A stretch of 64,000 bases of DNA from Pseudopithomyces maydicus (taxonomy: Eukaryota; Ascomycota; Dothideomycetes; Pleosporales; Didymosphaeriaceae): the NCBI GenBank assembly GCA_026873275.1, contig JANTUC010000016.1, positions 496,001 to 560,000 on the forward strand, in the 5' to 3' direction. Under the pieces are notes generated by a model that saw only the letters and a list, made by a program, of their open reading frames with translations, searched no databases and was not told the origin of the DNA. This document shows positions 1-11,649 of the stretch, one piece after another. The translations under genes were made by a program, and so were the position numbers. The first letter of the stretch is position 1. Each line of letters begins with the position of its first letter.

Positions 1-1294
1 TAGAAGCCCCCGCAAATGCCCCTGTATTCGACGACGAACAAACATCTATATGCAACGTCTATGTACCAGTCTACCCGAACAGCCAGTTCTGGATCTCGTA
101 CGCTATACTACCTCCCGTGCCGGACGACCAGCTCTTCCTGTTCAAGCTGTACATCAATGGCGCTCACGTGGTGAGCTGGAGCACGGGGAAGGAAGAGAGG
201 TGGATGGGTAAAACGATGTTTGCGCTGTTTGAGATGGAGGATGACGATGGGAAGAAGAAGGTCGAGAAGCGGGTGTTGCTGTTTACTCCGCCCAAGGATG
301 GGAGGTGGGGAGATGTTGATGACGTGTGGGATGAGAAGTCTTGCCTGGAGATTAGGGTGCATAGGGCGCTTGCGAGACAGAGGATCGAGAGGGTGGTTGA
401 GGAATACGAGGCTACAGAGCTTGGGAAGTGTGAAAGGGGCATACGGTAAGTATCGGTGCTCCATGAGCGACACACTCATGGGAAGATGCTGACGGAAGTA
501 GTCTCATGAGTGCTGGTCGCGCGGGATCAGAGCATCCGAAGCGGTTCTACAAGTTTGCGCTGGTAGATCCGGTCGACAAGCCGTTTGCCACGTTCCGTTA
601 CCACTACCGCACATGGACACAAATACAAGAGCTGGGACTGTCAGAAGACGATGTGATGGAAGACGGCGAGTCGACCGCACTGTCTGTGATCGAGCCGGAG
701 GATGTCAGTGTCAGCCAGTACAGCAGGGATGATGGTTTCGAGAGTGTCGTACAGCAAGATCCCAAGGACGTGTCACTCGAATCCCATGATGCTGCCAGCG
801 ACACCCCGAGCAGTACCTTCATGACGGAAATATCTACAGGTAGCCCAAAGAAGCGCACTACCGGGCTTCGAAAGCGTCCAGAGTACAGCCCGCTCGCCCC
901 ATCTCGGCTTGGCTCCAGTCGCGCTCCCACGCCCTACCGCCTCTCGGTCCCACCTTCCTGCAGACTCGATCCGCCTGAGAGCTCACAGCGACCCATGCCT
1001 CCGATTCCGTATAAGCATAGCGTACCTCAATCCCGTGAAACAGGCTATCGGCGTCAACCAGCCTATCCGTATCCGATCAACGATTGGGAGAGGAGGACGC
1101 CCAGCCCCGTGCAGTCGCTGAGGGAGACGATATCCACGCCAACGATGGAACGAAAGGTCAAGCGGGGATTCGCGCCAACTGGGTGGCTGAATGCCATTGG
1201 AAGTGCATGGCGGCGCCGGGCAACACCTACGTACCCATCGAGCGAGGACGATAGTAGGGCTGCGTCCAGGAACGACTCACGGGGTGTGCGCTAG
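1..1294 (+). CDS. Hypothetical protein, 5' end outside window
   Basis: The frame is open from base 3, so the N-terminus lies outside the window. Exon 1 runs to 445, a 56 bp intron follows (446-501, GTAAG...TAG), and exon 2 runs 502-1294; the phase matches at the junction. The first part (CNVYVPVYPNSQFWISYAI, then LFLFKLYINGAHVVSW and FYKFALVDPVDKPFATFRYH) looks like a folded beta-rich domain. From about residue 190 the protein becomes low-complexity, rich in Ser, Pro and Arg, with a basic end. I do not recognise a named family. The conserved-looking start with a disordered basic tail is common among fungal-specific proteins with no assigned role. No signal peptide can be judged because the start is missing. 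Confidence 0.75.
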
Positions 1295-1683
1295 AAGCAT
1301 ATCTCCCATCATATGGGAGGTTCAGGGCACATGGCCACAGAGCGTGGACTGTAATTGTACTGCAGTGGCATAGACGAAGTATTCAAAAGATGGAAGGCGA
1401 CGATGGGTGTCGTCCAGGCGTGCATCGGATGGGAGCTAAGCCTGCAAGGCACCCTCGGCCCATTGGCTGCGTCATTCCACCCCGCAAGCCGCGCCCCTCA
1501 TCCAGAGCTCCCCCATGTTGGCTCCACAGCTCTAGCTCGCCTCCCGCATCCAAGCACAGACAGCTCTTCGAAGCTCACATGAACTTGTCATTGATGGCTG
1601 CGCAGTCGTGATAGTGTGTATAATAGACTTGTTCGTATCGTTCGTTCTTCCGTCCGTTGTTTTGTTCGCACCACACCCTCGCC
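1295..1683. other. Intergenic, glutaminase promoter side
   Basis: This 389 bp gap holds no gene that I can support. It lies between the unknown gene and the secreted glutaminase gene. The last 60 bases before the ATG are pyrimidine-rich, as is usual for highly expressed fungal genes. Confidence 0.5.
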
Positions 1684-4311
1684 ATGCACTTCACCACCGC
1701 CGTATCCGCAGCGCTGCTGGCAAGCGTCGCGTCCGCATCTACCCTCACACCGCCTGTCCTGCCATTGATCGTGAGAAACCCGTACCTGAGCACGTGGCTG
1801 GGAAATGCGCGAGATGAGCCGTGGTCAAAGTGGCCCATGTTCTGGTACGGCACAGAGGTATGCTTCCCTAGGCGCGTAGCTCTCCATCATCCTCACTGAT
1901 ATACCCCGATGTAGCTTGGCTTCAGCGTGATTGCACAGCTGCCCGATACAAAAGAAGCTTTTCCTTTGCTGGGCCGACCGCAGGATTCTTTGAACTCGCA
2001 TGAGAAAGACTTCGTTGCGCGTAAGAAAGGGTACACGTGCACCAGGATTCTAGCCTCTTGCAGTAGCTGACACCAGTCCAGATACAGCATATCTTATCCC
2101 AAATATAAAGGAGCTCAGTATGATGCCTCCACCACGAATCTGACTTATGCGCTCCCGGCTCCCAACGAGGATGGAAGCGACTTGAACATCACGCTCTCTT
2201 TCCTATCCCCCATCACACCTACATCTACTCTCCGCCAATCCCTACCCGCCGCCTACGTCACGGTATACGTAGAAGGTGACTTCGATGTGAACATATACAT
2301 CGACGTAAACGGGCAATGGGTCAGCGGCTACCCCGACGCCGAGATCGAATGGTCCCTCTCGCAGCAAAAGACCGAGACGACCGTGGAAGGCCTCAAGACC
2401 TGGATCGTAAGCAAAACAAACGAGATCACTTTCAGCGAGTACAAAGACCAAGCCGAATGGGGCCAATTGCACTTCACTGCCCCCAGCGATGCCCAACATC
2501 AGAGCGGACACGCGGAGGAGCTCCGTCAGCACTTTGCAAAGAGCGGCACGCTGCAGAACGAGGTGGATGAAAAACTCCCGCGTAATATCAACGACACGGA
2601 ACCCGTCTTCGCCTTCTCCAAGTCCTTCAAATTGGCGAATAAGAACGGTCCACAGCGTGAAAGCGTGCTCTTCACCATCGCCCACGTCCAAAAGGAAGTC
2701 ACCCAATTCGCCTCCGCCGTCGGCCTCACCCGAATGCGTCCCCTCTGGCTCCACTGGTTCCAAACCGAAGAGGCCCTCATCCGCTTCCACTACTTCGACT
2801 TCGCCGCCGCAACCGCATTGTCGTCAAACTATTCCGCTCAGCTCCGCATCGACGCAGATGCCTACGCGGGCGAAAGCTACACGGACATTCTCGCGCTTTC
2901 TGCCCGTCAGGCCCTGGGCGCCACCAGCTTCTCCGGGACGCCAGAGGACCCGAAGCTGTTCTTGAAGGAGATATCGTCGAACGGGAATAGCCAGACGGTG
3001 GATGTCATATTCCCTTCTTTCCCGTTCTTTCTGTACACGCAGCCGAGGTGGGCGGCGTACTTGCTGGAGCCCCTGCTGGAGCACCAGCTCGCGTTTTTGT
3101 ACCCGAATAACTACTCGATGCATGATCTTGGTGCGCATTTCCCGAATTTGACGGGCCACGCGGATGGGAAGGATGAGTATATGCCCGTGGAAGAGTGCGG
3201 CGATATGCTGATTATGGGGCTGGGGTTGGTGAATGCTATGGTGCATGAGGAGGCGGAGACTGCGCAGTCTATGTGGTCGACTACAGGGCACGAGGATACC
3301 AGTGAGGTTGACGAAGACCATCTTTTCCCGCTGGATAATTTGGGTGCCTACAATGGCATCGAGTACATCGACTCTGCCTTCGGCGGCGGCAGCAAGGGCG
3401 TCACGCAAGCGAAGAAATGGGTAGCCCGCAGCTACCGCCTCTGGAAGCAATGGGTCGGGTACCTCGACGAGTTTGCAAGGGATCCCGAGAACCAGCGTAC
3501 GTCTAGACATCCCTATTCTCCCCCCTTTTCTTCATCTAATCTCATAAACAGTCTGCACCGACGACTTCGCCGGCTGGCTCCCGCTCCAAACCAACCTGGC
3601 CCTCAAAGGCATCATCGGCATCAAAGCCTTCTCCCAGCTCGCCGCCCTCCTCGACCACGCCCAAGACGCAGACGCCCAATCCCACACGGCAGACGCGTAC
3701 CTCGCGCACTGGATGCAGCGCGGCATGGCGAGTGACGGCTCCCGCGCGAAGCTGGCGTACGACTGGAACGGCAGCTGGACGACGCTGTACTCGCTGTACT
3801 CGGATGCGGCGCTGTGCTTTCACCCGAGCGTTACGGGGTTTGGATCCAATACCAACTCCAACTCCAACTCCAACTCCAACTCCAACTACAAATCCACCCT
3901 AACCACAGACTTCATCCCCCACCCCTCTACACCACCCAATCCACCTGGTACCTGTCGGCGCTCCAAAAATTCGGCCTCCCCCTCGACAGCCGCCACCTGT
4001 ACGCCAAGTCGGACTGGCAGTTCTTCGCAGCTGCCGTTGCCGACGACGAGGTTCGGACTGCTATCATAGAAAGGGTGGCGAGGTGGGTGAACGAGACGGG
4101 GACGGATCGGCCGTTTGCGGATCTGTGGGAGACGGAGGGGGACGGGGGGTTCCCTGATCCGTGGTTTTATGCGAGGCCGGTGGTGGGCGGGCATTTTGCG
4201 GGGGTGGCGTTGGGGAGGGGGTGTGGTGGTGGTGGGGGGACGAGGGAGGTGGAGGGGAAGGTGGGAGGAGAGGAAGAGGTGGAAGGGGCAAAGGAGGCGG
4301 ATGAGTTGTGA
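1684..4311 (+). CDS. gtaA: Secreted glutaminase A (GtaA-type), frame break near 3' end
   Basis: The product matches fungal GtaA glutaminases, secreted enzymes that hydrolyse L-glutamine to glutamate and ammonia. The start MHFTTAVSAALLASVASAST is a signal peptide. Family blocks follow: NPYLSTWLGNARDEPWSKWP, GFSVIAQLPDTKEAFPLLGR, a middle SANTYNDIGAF-like region (LGAHFPNLTGH...DMLIMGLG), then PLDSRHLYAKSDWQFF and PWFYARPVVGGHFA. Exons are about 1684-1857, 1915-2030, 2082-3496 and 3552-4311; the second donor is approximate, since GTAAG at 2021 would break the frame. The frame changes near 3916-3920: one extra C in the C5 run gives TDFIPPPLYTTQSTWYLSAL. A 71 bp intron at 3838-3908 could also restore the frame. 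The last ~35 residues are a Gly/Glu-rich tail ending ADEL, unusual for the family. Confidence 0.88.
3852..3887 (+). repeat. (CCAACT)6 hexanucleotide microsatellite
   Basis: Six perfect CCAACT units lie in the 3' part of the glutaminase gene. If coding, they add an Asn-Ser repeat; if the alternative 3838-3908 intron is real, they are intronic. Confidence 0.9.
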
Positions 4312-4373
4312 GGGGTGGTGGAGGTAGGAGGAGGGAAGAGAACAGAGAGAAATAAATCATGGGGTATCTTGTC

Positions 4374-4432
4374 CTATGCTATGCTATGCTATGCTATGCT
4401 ATGCTATGCTATCCTATCCTATCCTATCCTAT
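4374..4432. repeat. Pentanucleotide CTATG/CTATC microsatellite
   Basis: About eight CTATG units run directly into about four CTATC units. The tract lies between the convergent 3' ends of the glutaminase and dynactin p62 genes, so it is probably in the 3' UTRs. The change of unit suggests one point mutation spread by slippage. Confidence 0.9.
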
Positions 4433-4472
4433 ACACTCCTGCGTCACATCACTCCTCCCTCCCCCCACCATC

Positions 4473-6128
4473 TCACCCCTTAATCCTCCCCACCCCCACC
4501 ACCGTCCAAAACGCCTCCTCCCTCCTTTCCTTCTCCCCCTTCCCCCCTCGAATCGCCCAACCCCTCTCCTCGGCCCCAACCTCAGCCTCATACTCGATCC
4601 TCACAAAAATCGGCATCTCCAGCACATCGTCGTCGTCATCCAACGCGTCTCCCGCCTCATCCAAAAACCCCGGCACAATCTCCACCGCCACACTCGTCCA
4701 GTTGCGGCCCCGGTCCCACACCTTACCGGCCTCGATCTGCGGCGGGCCGTCGGAGAGGAGGGAGCCCCGCTTGGCAGAGGGGAAGGAGGACAGCGCGTCG
4801 TCCCAGATGTCGGTGTTGGCGCCGACCTCGAAGTCGGGGCAGAGGATGGTGACGCGGGTTTGGACTTTGCCCGGGGTGGTGCTGGGGGTGGCGAGGGTGA
4901 CTTTTATGGGGTCGAAGAGGGGGTTTGTCAGGTGGAGGAGGAAGTGGGCGGGGATGCCTGGCTGGAGGGCGTTGTAGTCGATGGATGCCGAGGGTGTGCT
5001 ACCTGGTGCGGCGAGCGGGGCGTTGGTGTTGAGCGCGCGGATGGTGAGGCGCGGGATGTGGTTCAGAGCCAGGAGCTTGATCTTGTAGCGGGTGGATGTT
5101 ATCTTGGCCTCGGGCTTGGTCAGGATCTGGCGGCAGGAGCGGCAGCGTTTGGAGCGCTTGGTGCAGAGGAGGGTGGCCAGGGGACGCAGTTCGTCGGTGA
5201 GGCGGATGTTGGGGTTGATCTGGGCGTGCTTTTGGGCCGGGGAGAGGGTGACGCCCCAGCCGTCTTTCTTGATGCACTCGATTGCCTGGGCGTCCTGGGA
5301 GGGGTCGTGCAGTGTGAGGCCCTCGAGCGCGGAGGCAGCCTCCCGCATGGGGGCTGGTTTGGGACGCTGCTTCTTCTTGGAGCCAGGGGCGGAGTAGAGG
5401 TTCATGATGCGGGCGTACGCAGAGGGCGAGGAGAAGTTGATGTCGTGGGAGGAGAAGGGCGAGGCCGACGTGTTGGACTCGACCTGGGACTTGTAGAAGG
5501 CGGCCAGGTTGGAGAAGACGTGGTCGTGGTCGGGCGACAGGCCGTCCGGGGCTGTCTCGTGGTCGGCGGCCCCCTCGCGTCTGCGTGCATCCAGCTCCTT
5601 TCTGCGCTCGCGCTCCTTGTCTCGTTCCTTGTGGGTGGGCAGCGGCTTCCCGCCGTTCCCAATGCGGGCCAGCTGGGAGCTGATGCCCTGGCCCTTTTCG
5701 AACTCGATGCCGATCTCCACGCTGCTCCACTGGCAGTACTGGCACTCGAGGATGAACGGGGCGCCTCCCTCGCCGGTCGGGTCCAGCGAGTACGTGTGCA
5801 TGGGCGCGGTGCACAGCGGACAGCTGAAGCAGCTCCGGTTGCATCGGTTCCCGTCGCTCTTAACCACGGAGCTGGGCACCTCGAACAGACATGACGGGCA
5901 GTACCAGTTGAGCGTCTCCTCGAGCACGCATCGCGGACAGCGCACGTGCTGGCAGTCCTCGCAGTAGAGGAGGTGCTCGAGCGGGTAGAGCTGGTAGTTT
6001 GCGCGCGGGCTGCGGGGGTCGAAGGTGCGCTCTTCGTCGTCGTCGTCGCCGTCACGCAGGAGGCTGCGTGTGTTGGTGCTGTCGAAGCAGTCGCATGCGT
6101 AGTACGTGTACGGGAAGGCCTGCGCCAT
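4473..6128 (-). CDS. Dynactin subunit p62 (DCTN4 family)
   Basis: A single-exon gene for a 551-residue dynactin p62, part of the pointed-end complex of dynactin, which links dynein to cargo. The start MAQAFPYTYYACDCFDS is chosen because it begins the conserved region; an in-frame ATG at 6203 would add 25 unconserved residues. Zinc-binding cysteines are visible at C12, C14, C56, C59, C64, C67, C77, C80, C96, C100, C103 and C106 (CEDCQHVRCPRC, CPSC, CNRSCFSCPLC). A later CRSCRQILTKPE motif and C-terminal beta-rich region follow. An acidic D/E stretch lies near residues 27-33. It is longer than the human protein (about 460 residues), as is usual in filamentous fungi. It is divergent with the next gene over 264 bp. 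Confidence 0.93.
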   Translation of the reverse strand: MAQAFPYTYYACDCFDSTNTRSLLRDGDDDDEERTFDPRSPRANYQLYPLEHLLYCEDCQHVRCPRCVLEETLNWYCPSCLFEVPSSVVKSDGNRCNRSCFSCPLCTAPMHTYSLDPTGEGGAPFILECQYCQWSSVEIGIEFEKGQGISSQLARIGNGGKPLPTHKERDKERERRKELDARRREGAADHETAPDGLSPDHDHVFSNLAAFYKSQVESNTSASPFSSHDINFSSPSAYARIMNLYSAPGSKKKQRPKPAPMREAASALEGLTLHDPSQDAQAIECIKKDGWGVTLSPAQKHAQINPNIRLTDELRPLATLLCTKRSKRCRSCRQILTKPEAKITSTRYKIKLLALNHIPRLTIRALNTNAPLAAPGSTPSASIDYNALQPGIPAHFLLHLTNPLFDPIKVTLATPSTTPGKVQTRVTILCPDFEVGANTDIWDDALSSFPSAKRGSLLSDGPPQIEAGKVWDRGRNWTSVAVEIVPGFLDEAGDALDDDDDVLEMPIFVRIEYEAEVGAEERGWAIRGGKGEKERREEAFWTVVGVGRIKG

Positions 6129-6392
6129 GGCGCTGCGTGAAAGTGGTCGAAGAGTTGCAGAGGGCGGCCAGTCGTCCCGCTGTCGATTAATTGTAATGCT
6201 CAATTGGCGACTCCGGCGTCGTGAGCTTCAACCTCCCCATAATTCTGAGGAGCCGCGGCCCACGTCGGCGTCTGCTGCGCGAAAACGCCGACCCAGAAAG
6301 CTTGACATCACCAACCGCTGCCCTTTGCCTGTGCTGGTCTTCCGCTGTGCCAATTCCATCTGGTGCCGCCTGTCTTCGTGCCTGGCCACATC

Positions 6393-7496
6393 ATGAATAC
6401 CCTTTCGATCCGTGCCTTCATTCCGCCCGTGACGCGCCGCGCCATTCCCTTCCGCGCGACGCGTGGCTACGCCGTGCAGACCGCGGGAGCTCCCACCGTC
6501 GAAATCTTTAGCCAGCAGCACAAATGGATGCAGAAAGAGCGCGCAGCCCGCAACGTCGAAGCTAGCCGCCGTGTCGACTACCTCCGCGACGAGGTGGCAT
6601 CGCGCCTGTGCGAACGACTACTGGTAGCCATCACCACCCATCTTTGAAGAAGAAGCAAAATCTAAGCTGTCTAGGACATCAACCGCCACTTTCCTCAAGT
6701 CCTCGACCTGGGCGCAAACGCCTGCAACATCGCCCACCAGCTCACCTTTCCCTCCGAAGACTCGCCCGACGCCGGACCACGCGGGAGCCGCGTGGGCAAG
6801 CTCACCGCCGCCGACTCCTCCGAAGCACTGCTGTACCGCGATGCCGACCTCCCCTTCAACAAGGAGCTTGACATTGTTCGCCAAGTCCTCCCCGCTTCCG
6901 AGACCCTCCCCTACGATGCGGACACCTTCGATGCCGTGCTGAGCAGCTTGAGCATGCACTGGATCAACGACCTGCCCAGCGTCCTGGCCCAGGTGAACAA
7001 CATCCTGAAGCCTGACAGCCCCTTCATCGGTGTCATGATGGGCGGAGACAGCCTCTTCGAGCTCCGCACCTCCCTCCAGCTCGCCGAGCTCGACCGTCGC
7101 GGGGGCGTCTCCACCCACACCTCTCCTCTGGCCGATGTCCGCGACGTCGGCGGGCTGCTTCAAAAGGCCGGCTTCAACCTCCTCACCGTCGACGTCGATG
7201 ACATCGTGGTCGACTTCCCGGACGTCTTCGCCCTGATGAAGGACCTGCAGGATATGGGCGAGTCCAACGCTGTCATTTCGCGGGAGAAGGGCGCCATTCA
7301 GCGGGATGTGCTGCTGGCTGCTGAGGGTATTTACAGGGCACTGCATGGAAACGAGGATGGAAGCTTGCCAGCTACGTTTAGGTTGATTTACATGATTGGG
7401 TGGAAGCCCAGTCCTACTCAGGCGAAGCCTTTGGAGCGGGGAACCGGCATGTTTAGCATCAAGGATTACCTCGAAAAGAATGGTGGAGACAAGTAA
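6393..7496 (+). CDS. NDUFAF5-like mitochondrial methyltransferase, complex I assembly
   Basis: The 350-residue product resembles NDUFAF5, a mitochondrial class I SAM-dependent enzyme needed for early complex I assembly (known for the family as an arginine hydroxylase). Exon 1 is 6393-6623 and exon 2 is 6675-7496; the 51 bp intron begins GTAGCC and ends CTAG, phase 0. The N-terminus (RAFIPPVTRRAIPFRATRGY) is basic and fits a mitochondrial presequence. The core has VEIFSQQHKWMQKERAA, the SAM-motif position VLDLGANACNIA, then LSSLSMHWINDLPSVLAQ, FIGVMMGGDSLFELR and the late GWKPSPTQAKPLERGTG block typical of the family. It shares a short promoter region with dynactin p62. Confidence 0.92.
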
Positions 7497-8283
7497 AAAT
7501 GGAGGGAAGTTAGAAATCGGGCTCAATCGGTGATAAGAGGAGGCCCATGCGGACCCAAATATCCTGGGTAATGTTAAGAATTGGGGTGTACCTATAGATT
7601 AACTTTGTAAATAACTCATCTGTAGATATTATCATCATACTGTAGTATAAAACAGGGCAATGATACCCAAGAACATACATTTCACAATTATCCAGCATAT
7701 ATCATTTTCTCATCCTTCCTCGTGCCATCCTGGCTCGCGAATTCCTTCCTTCAGTCACCGGAGACAAACCCATTCCTAAGACGCTAGTGACTCAAAACTC
7801 TCTTTTCTTGTATCCTCTACGATGTCACAATGAACGCAATTTCGATAGTGGATACCTTTGCTTTAGGCCCTTGATAACGACATGCGGAAGAATCCAATCA
7901 AGTGGGACGAAGCGAGACAGGACAAGAAATGACAAGCAGTGCACTTGTCAAGATGAGCAGGATATTGGTAAGCTTGTATTACTGATCTTTCTGCTTTCGT
8001 TCTACATGCTTATCTGGGTCTGATCTGGTATGGTATTCTCACATGTTGGAGATGCAGTCTCTCCTCCACCATCGCTTCAGGTCTCCCGGGATCCAATATA
8101 CGCCCACCGTGCTGACATATCACCTAAGGCGTCATCTACATTACAAATCCAACCAAAGGTACAACAACCCCATGCATAAATTCAGCAGTTCTAATAACCA
8201 AAAATCAATACGAGAGGCCCATCCCAACCTTCATAACCCCTATACCCAAAAAGCCACCCAAAATCCCCATCACACCCCCCACA
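7497..8283. other. Intergenic, no gene seen
   Basis: This 787 bp gap lies between two genes on the plus strand. Only short unconvincing open frames are present. It turns C-rich just before the next ATG. Confidence 0.5.
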
Positions 8284-9614
8284 ATGTCCACCCCCAAACC
8301 CGGCCTCCGCACCGCCCTCATCGGCCTCTCCGCCTCAGCAATCACCTCATGGGCCTCCACCGCGCACCTCCCGGGCCTGCTCACGCCCACGGGACGCTCC
8401 AAGCTGCCCCTCAAAGCCCTGCTCAACAGCAGCGTCGACGCCGCCAAAGCCGCCATCCAGAAATACAACCTCCCCCGGACACAAAGGCCTACGGCTCCCC
8501 AGAGGACCTCGCAAACGACCCGGACATCGACCTCGTCATCTGCAACACGCGCGTGGACAAGCACTTTGAGACGATACTGCCTAGTATCAAGAAGGGGAAG
8601 GATGTCTTTGTGGAGTGGCCCGTTGCTGCGAATCTCAAGGATGTAGAGACGCTGGTGGAGGAGGCGAGGAGGAGTGGGAGTAGGGTTGCGGTCGGGTTGC
8701 AGAGGAGGTGGACGCCGCCTGCGGTGAAGCTGAGGGAGATTCTGAAGGATGGGGTGAATGGGAGGGAGCTGGGGAAGATTCTGAGCGTGGATGTGAGGGC
8801 GTATGGGGGCACGAATGATAGGGATGTTGTGCCTGAGGGGTTGAGTTATTTCTTGGATAGGGAGGTGGGCGGGAATGTTATTGTCATTGGGAATGGGCAT
8901 GGTGAGTTCATCCATATCCATATACACCCACCCCCATAACCACAACAAATACCCGCCCATGCTAACCTAATCTCAGTCCTCGACACAATCCTCTCCGTAA
9001 CCGGCCCCCTCTCCCCCAAAACCATCCACACCACCCTCCACCTCCAACGCCCCACCGTCCACATCCGCAACCCCACCACCTCCACCATCACCAAAACCCT
9101 CCCCTCCAACGTCCCGGACATCCTCTCCCTCACCGCCCGCCTCCTGCACTCCCCCGCCCCCTTTACTTACTCTTTCCGTCGCGGCCAGCCCTTTCCCGGC
9201 GACCCCGCGTTGACCTGGAGCATTGCGCTGGAGCACGCCGAGGTGCGGCTCGTCTCGAGGGAGGGGCTGAACTTGGAGACGGGGGAGCCGGCGAGGATTC
9301 TGGTGGATTGGTATGGGGAGGAGGGCGTAGAGGAGGTGAAGTGGGGGTGGGAGGATGAGTTTGAGGGGTTGGGAGGGTCGGCAAGGAATGTGATTAAGAC
9401 GTTGGTGGCGTTTGGGGAGGGGAGGGAGGAGGGGGATGGGTGGGTTGGGTTGGAGGATGCGGCGGGGAGGGCGAGGTTGATTGAGGGGTTTCTTGAGGAG
9501 TGGGAGAAGGAGAGGAAGGGGAGTGATGATATTTTTTTCTTTGGATGGTCGGGGGTCGAGGTTAGATCATTTTTCTTGCGTAGGACCAGAGTGATGGTGT
9601 CAATTCTGTATTAG
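8284..9614 (+). CDS. Gfo/Idh/MocA oxidoreductase (Gal80-like), frame broken at 8472-8476
   Basis: The product is an NAD(P)-dependent oxidoreductase of the Gfo/Idh/MocA family, of the Gal80-like type. The N-terminus GLRTALIGLSASAITSWAST matches the variant dinucleotide fold, followed by DIDLVICNTRVDKHFE and the signature KGKDVFVEWPVA in place of the usual EKP motif. The frame shifts between IQKYNLP and DTKAYGSPEDL; one extra C in the C5 run 8472-8476 joins them as NLPPDTKAYGSPEDL. A 75 bp intron (8902-8976, GTGAG...CTCAG) then connects VIGNGHG to VLDTILSVTGPL. No short intron explains the break. I read this as a likely sequencing error in a functional gene, though a recent null allele is possible. 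Substrate unknown; it may be an enzyme or a transcriptional co-regulator. Confidence 0.82.
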
Positions 9615-11649
9615 TTATGATCCAGTCGAATAGCGCTTTTTGTTGATTTGAATCTAATCTTCCACTTATGTTTGTGGATATCATTCTTTAGCTCGACAAA
9701 ACATGTATGTCAATATACTATAGGTGATATCAGCTCCAACGACAGATCAAAACTTGTTCTGGGCACATGGTGCAAGGCCTCGTTAGTGCGTCTCATCTCA
9801 CTTGATTATCGTTATCTCCAAGAATAATTCGACGAAGTGTAACTTAATACCTCCCGGCATCCCAGAAGACATGCTGTCGTTTATTTGACCGTTAGAACGG
9901 AGATTGTTCACAGAAAAAATTGGTTGGAGTGTTCAATAATGGACCGGCAAAGAACTCCGTCCAGTAGTGCGAACGAGAAGTCATAACAGACCATTCCCCT
10001 GCACTCACCGAGAGCTTTCCATCAAAGTGGCGCCAGCAAGTGGAGGATCTCGAATAGAACAACCTGAGGATCCTCTCTTCCTCGATGCCACGGAATAATT
10101 GTATGCACTGCTGCCCAACTTGCAAGATACATCAGCTAGATTTTGCTCTAATACGAACCCTCAGACTCTATCTGACATGCCTTACGAACGACCGAAGCAT
10201 GTGATCGAATGGGCTGGTGCCGGTCTAGATCCAGGCTGTTTCGCCGGCGGTAAATTCGTTCTCGGGATGCAGAGTTACCTGTTTGGCACAGCTCTCGGTT
10301 CGGAAATCATAAAGAAGAGTTTTCAGCGGATTATCATTGGAACTGTCAATACTTTGGTAACGTATGCTGTCGTGTGGTGTTCCAAGAAATCCCAACGTTT
10401 ACGGACGTGGGGGTGATGACATGTCCAATGGCCAAACGCCCCCTCAGCTGATCCCCCGTTGGTAAGAAACAGAGCCCCATTACATCTCCGAGGAGATTCG
10501 GCGTCAAGGAGTTCCGGTGGGCCGAGAGTGTATTAATGAGAGGCTGGGTGACCATCGTATTGTTCATGCGTGCTGTGCTACCTCCCGTCCCACGACCAAT
10601 GCTACATATGCACAGCTAGGCACCCTCGATACATCCTGTAATGAATGACTCTTTGAAAGCCTCTACAGGGAAGATCGAGGCAGTCGTAAACGAGTGCAAG
10701 GCAGTTGCCTGGTTTTCATAAAACCACGCACTCCCAAGTAGGCTGTGTGCTGTATCTTATCGCCGATCCTCATGCACAATCGCCTATGCAGTCATATAGC
10801 AACGCTTATTGATGGTAGCCTCGTTTCCTTTTTCTCGTGTTTAGTCCTTTAATCACGCGTTGCACGGGTATCCTGTACACATCTATTCGATGATTTCATG
10901 GGTTCTGCCGAAGCTTCACTTACCGTATATGCAATCGCCGGAAATGGAAGCTTCCTGCATACCTGGTCACACATGGTAGACGACCCCGGGTGCTACATGC
11001 GGGGAGAAACTGATCGGTGAAGAAACTATGATTGAGCCCCAAACTTGCGGAAAGAAGAACAGTTTCAGTCATATGCATAAGGGTGCTAATCCTTCCGGAT
11101 AGTCGGTGAAGGAATATTGTCGACTTTGATGAACACGATCAATTCTTACCAGCCGCCATGGTTGTTAGCAAATCAGGTTTCATCACGATACCTACTACAT
11201 CTATAACTGGATGAGTAAGCCCGTTAAATTACCCCACTTTTTCTTTCTCAAACGTCCTTGGATTACATGAAAAAAAAGAGAGATCAACGGTCGACTCACT
11301 GAGAGTGGACTTATCGGATGGTAATAGAATCTATATTTTTGCGTCGCACTTAAAAACATTCTGTCGTACATGGCCAGGGCTAGAATGCTGTGTTCCGGCT
11401 GATCGTGTGAAACCGTCAGCTGCCAAGGTAAATGGCGATGTAATTTTCGTTGCCACGTGTAGAGAAGTTTAGGGTAACGTTTCAAATGAGGAAAAATACG
11501 TAGTTTTGAAAGTTTGAACTCAGAATTTGCACAAGTAGTAGCTAATTGTTCGAAAAGGCTCCCAGCGCTCTCGAATACCAATGAAACAAAGATATTCCAT
11601 GGTGCAGTCATAGAAAGACTCTAATTACAGGTGCTCTACTGCTGTAAAT
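9615..11649. other. 2 kb intergenic, no gene supported
   Basis: The stretch marks the change from conserved genes to a variable block. The open frames present (the longest are about 105 and 136 codons, at 10099-10416 plus and 11201-11611 minus) resemble nothing I know and lack supporting splice structure. It is less GC-rich than its neighbours. Confidence 0.5.

Noticed and set aside
2242..2790. Minus-strand open frame inside the glutaminase gene
   Set aside because: Shadow of a GC-rich conserved exon with no family match.
4359..5894. Long plus-strand open frame (511 codons) over dynactin p62
   Set aside because: It is antisense to a clearly conserved zinc-ribbon gene, has Gly/Val-rich shadow composition and matches no family.
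8284..9614. Calling the Gfo/Idh gene a pseudogene
   Set aside because: There is only a one-base break in a C5 run, with intact motifs on both sides and the same kind of break in four other genes; a base-call error is likelier.
10099..10416. Possible 105-residue gene in the 2 kb gap
   Set aside because: No recognisable domain, no supporting splice or promoter features; length is within chance for this composition.
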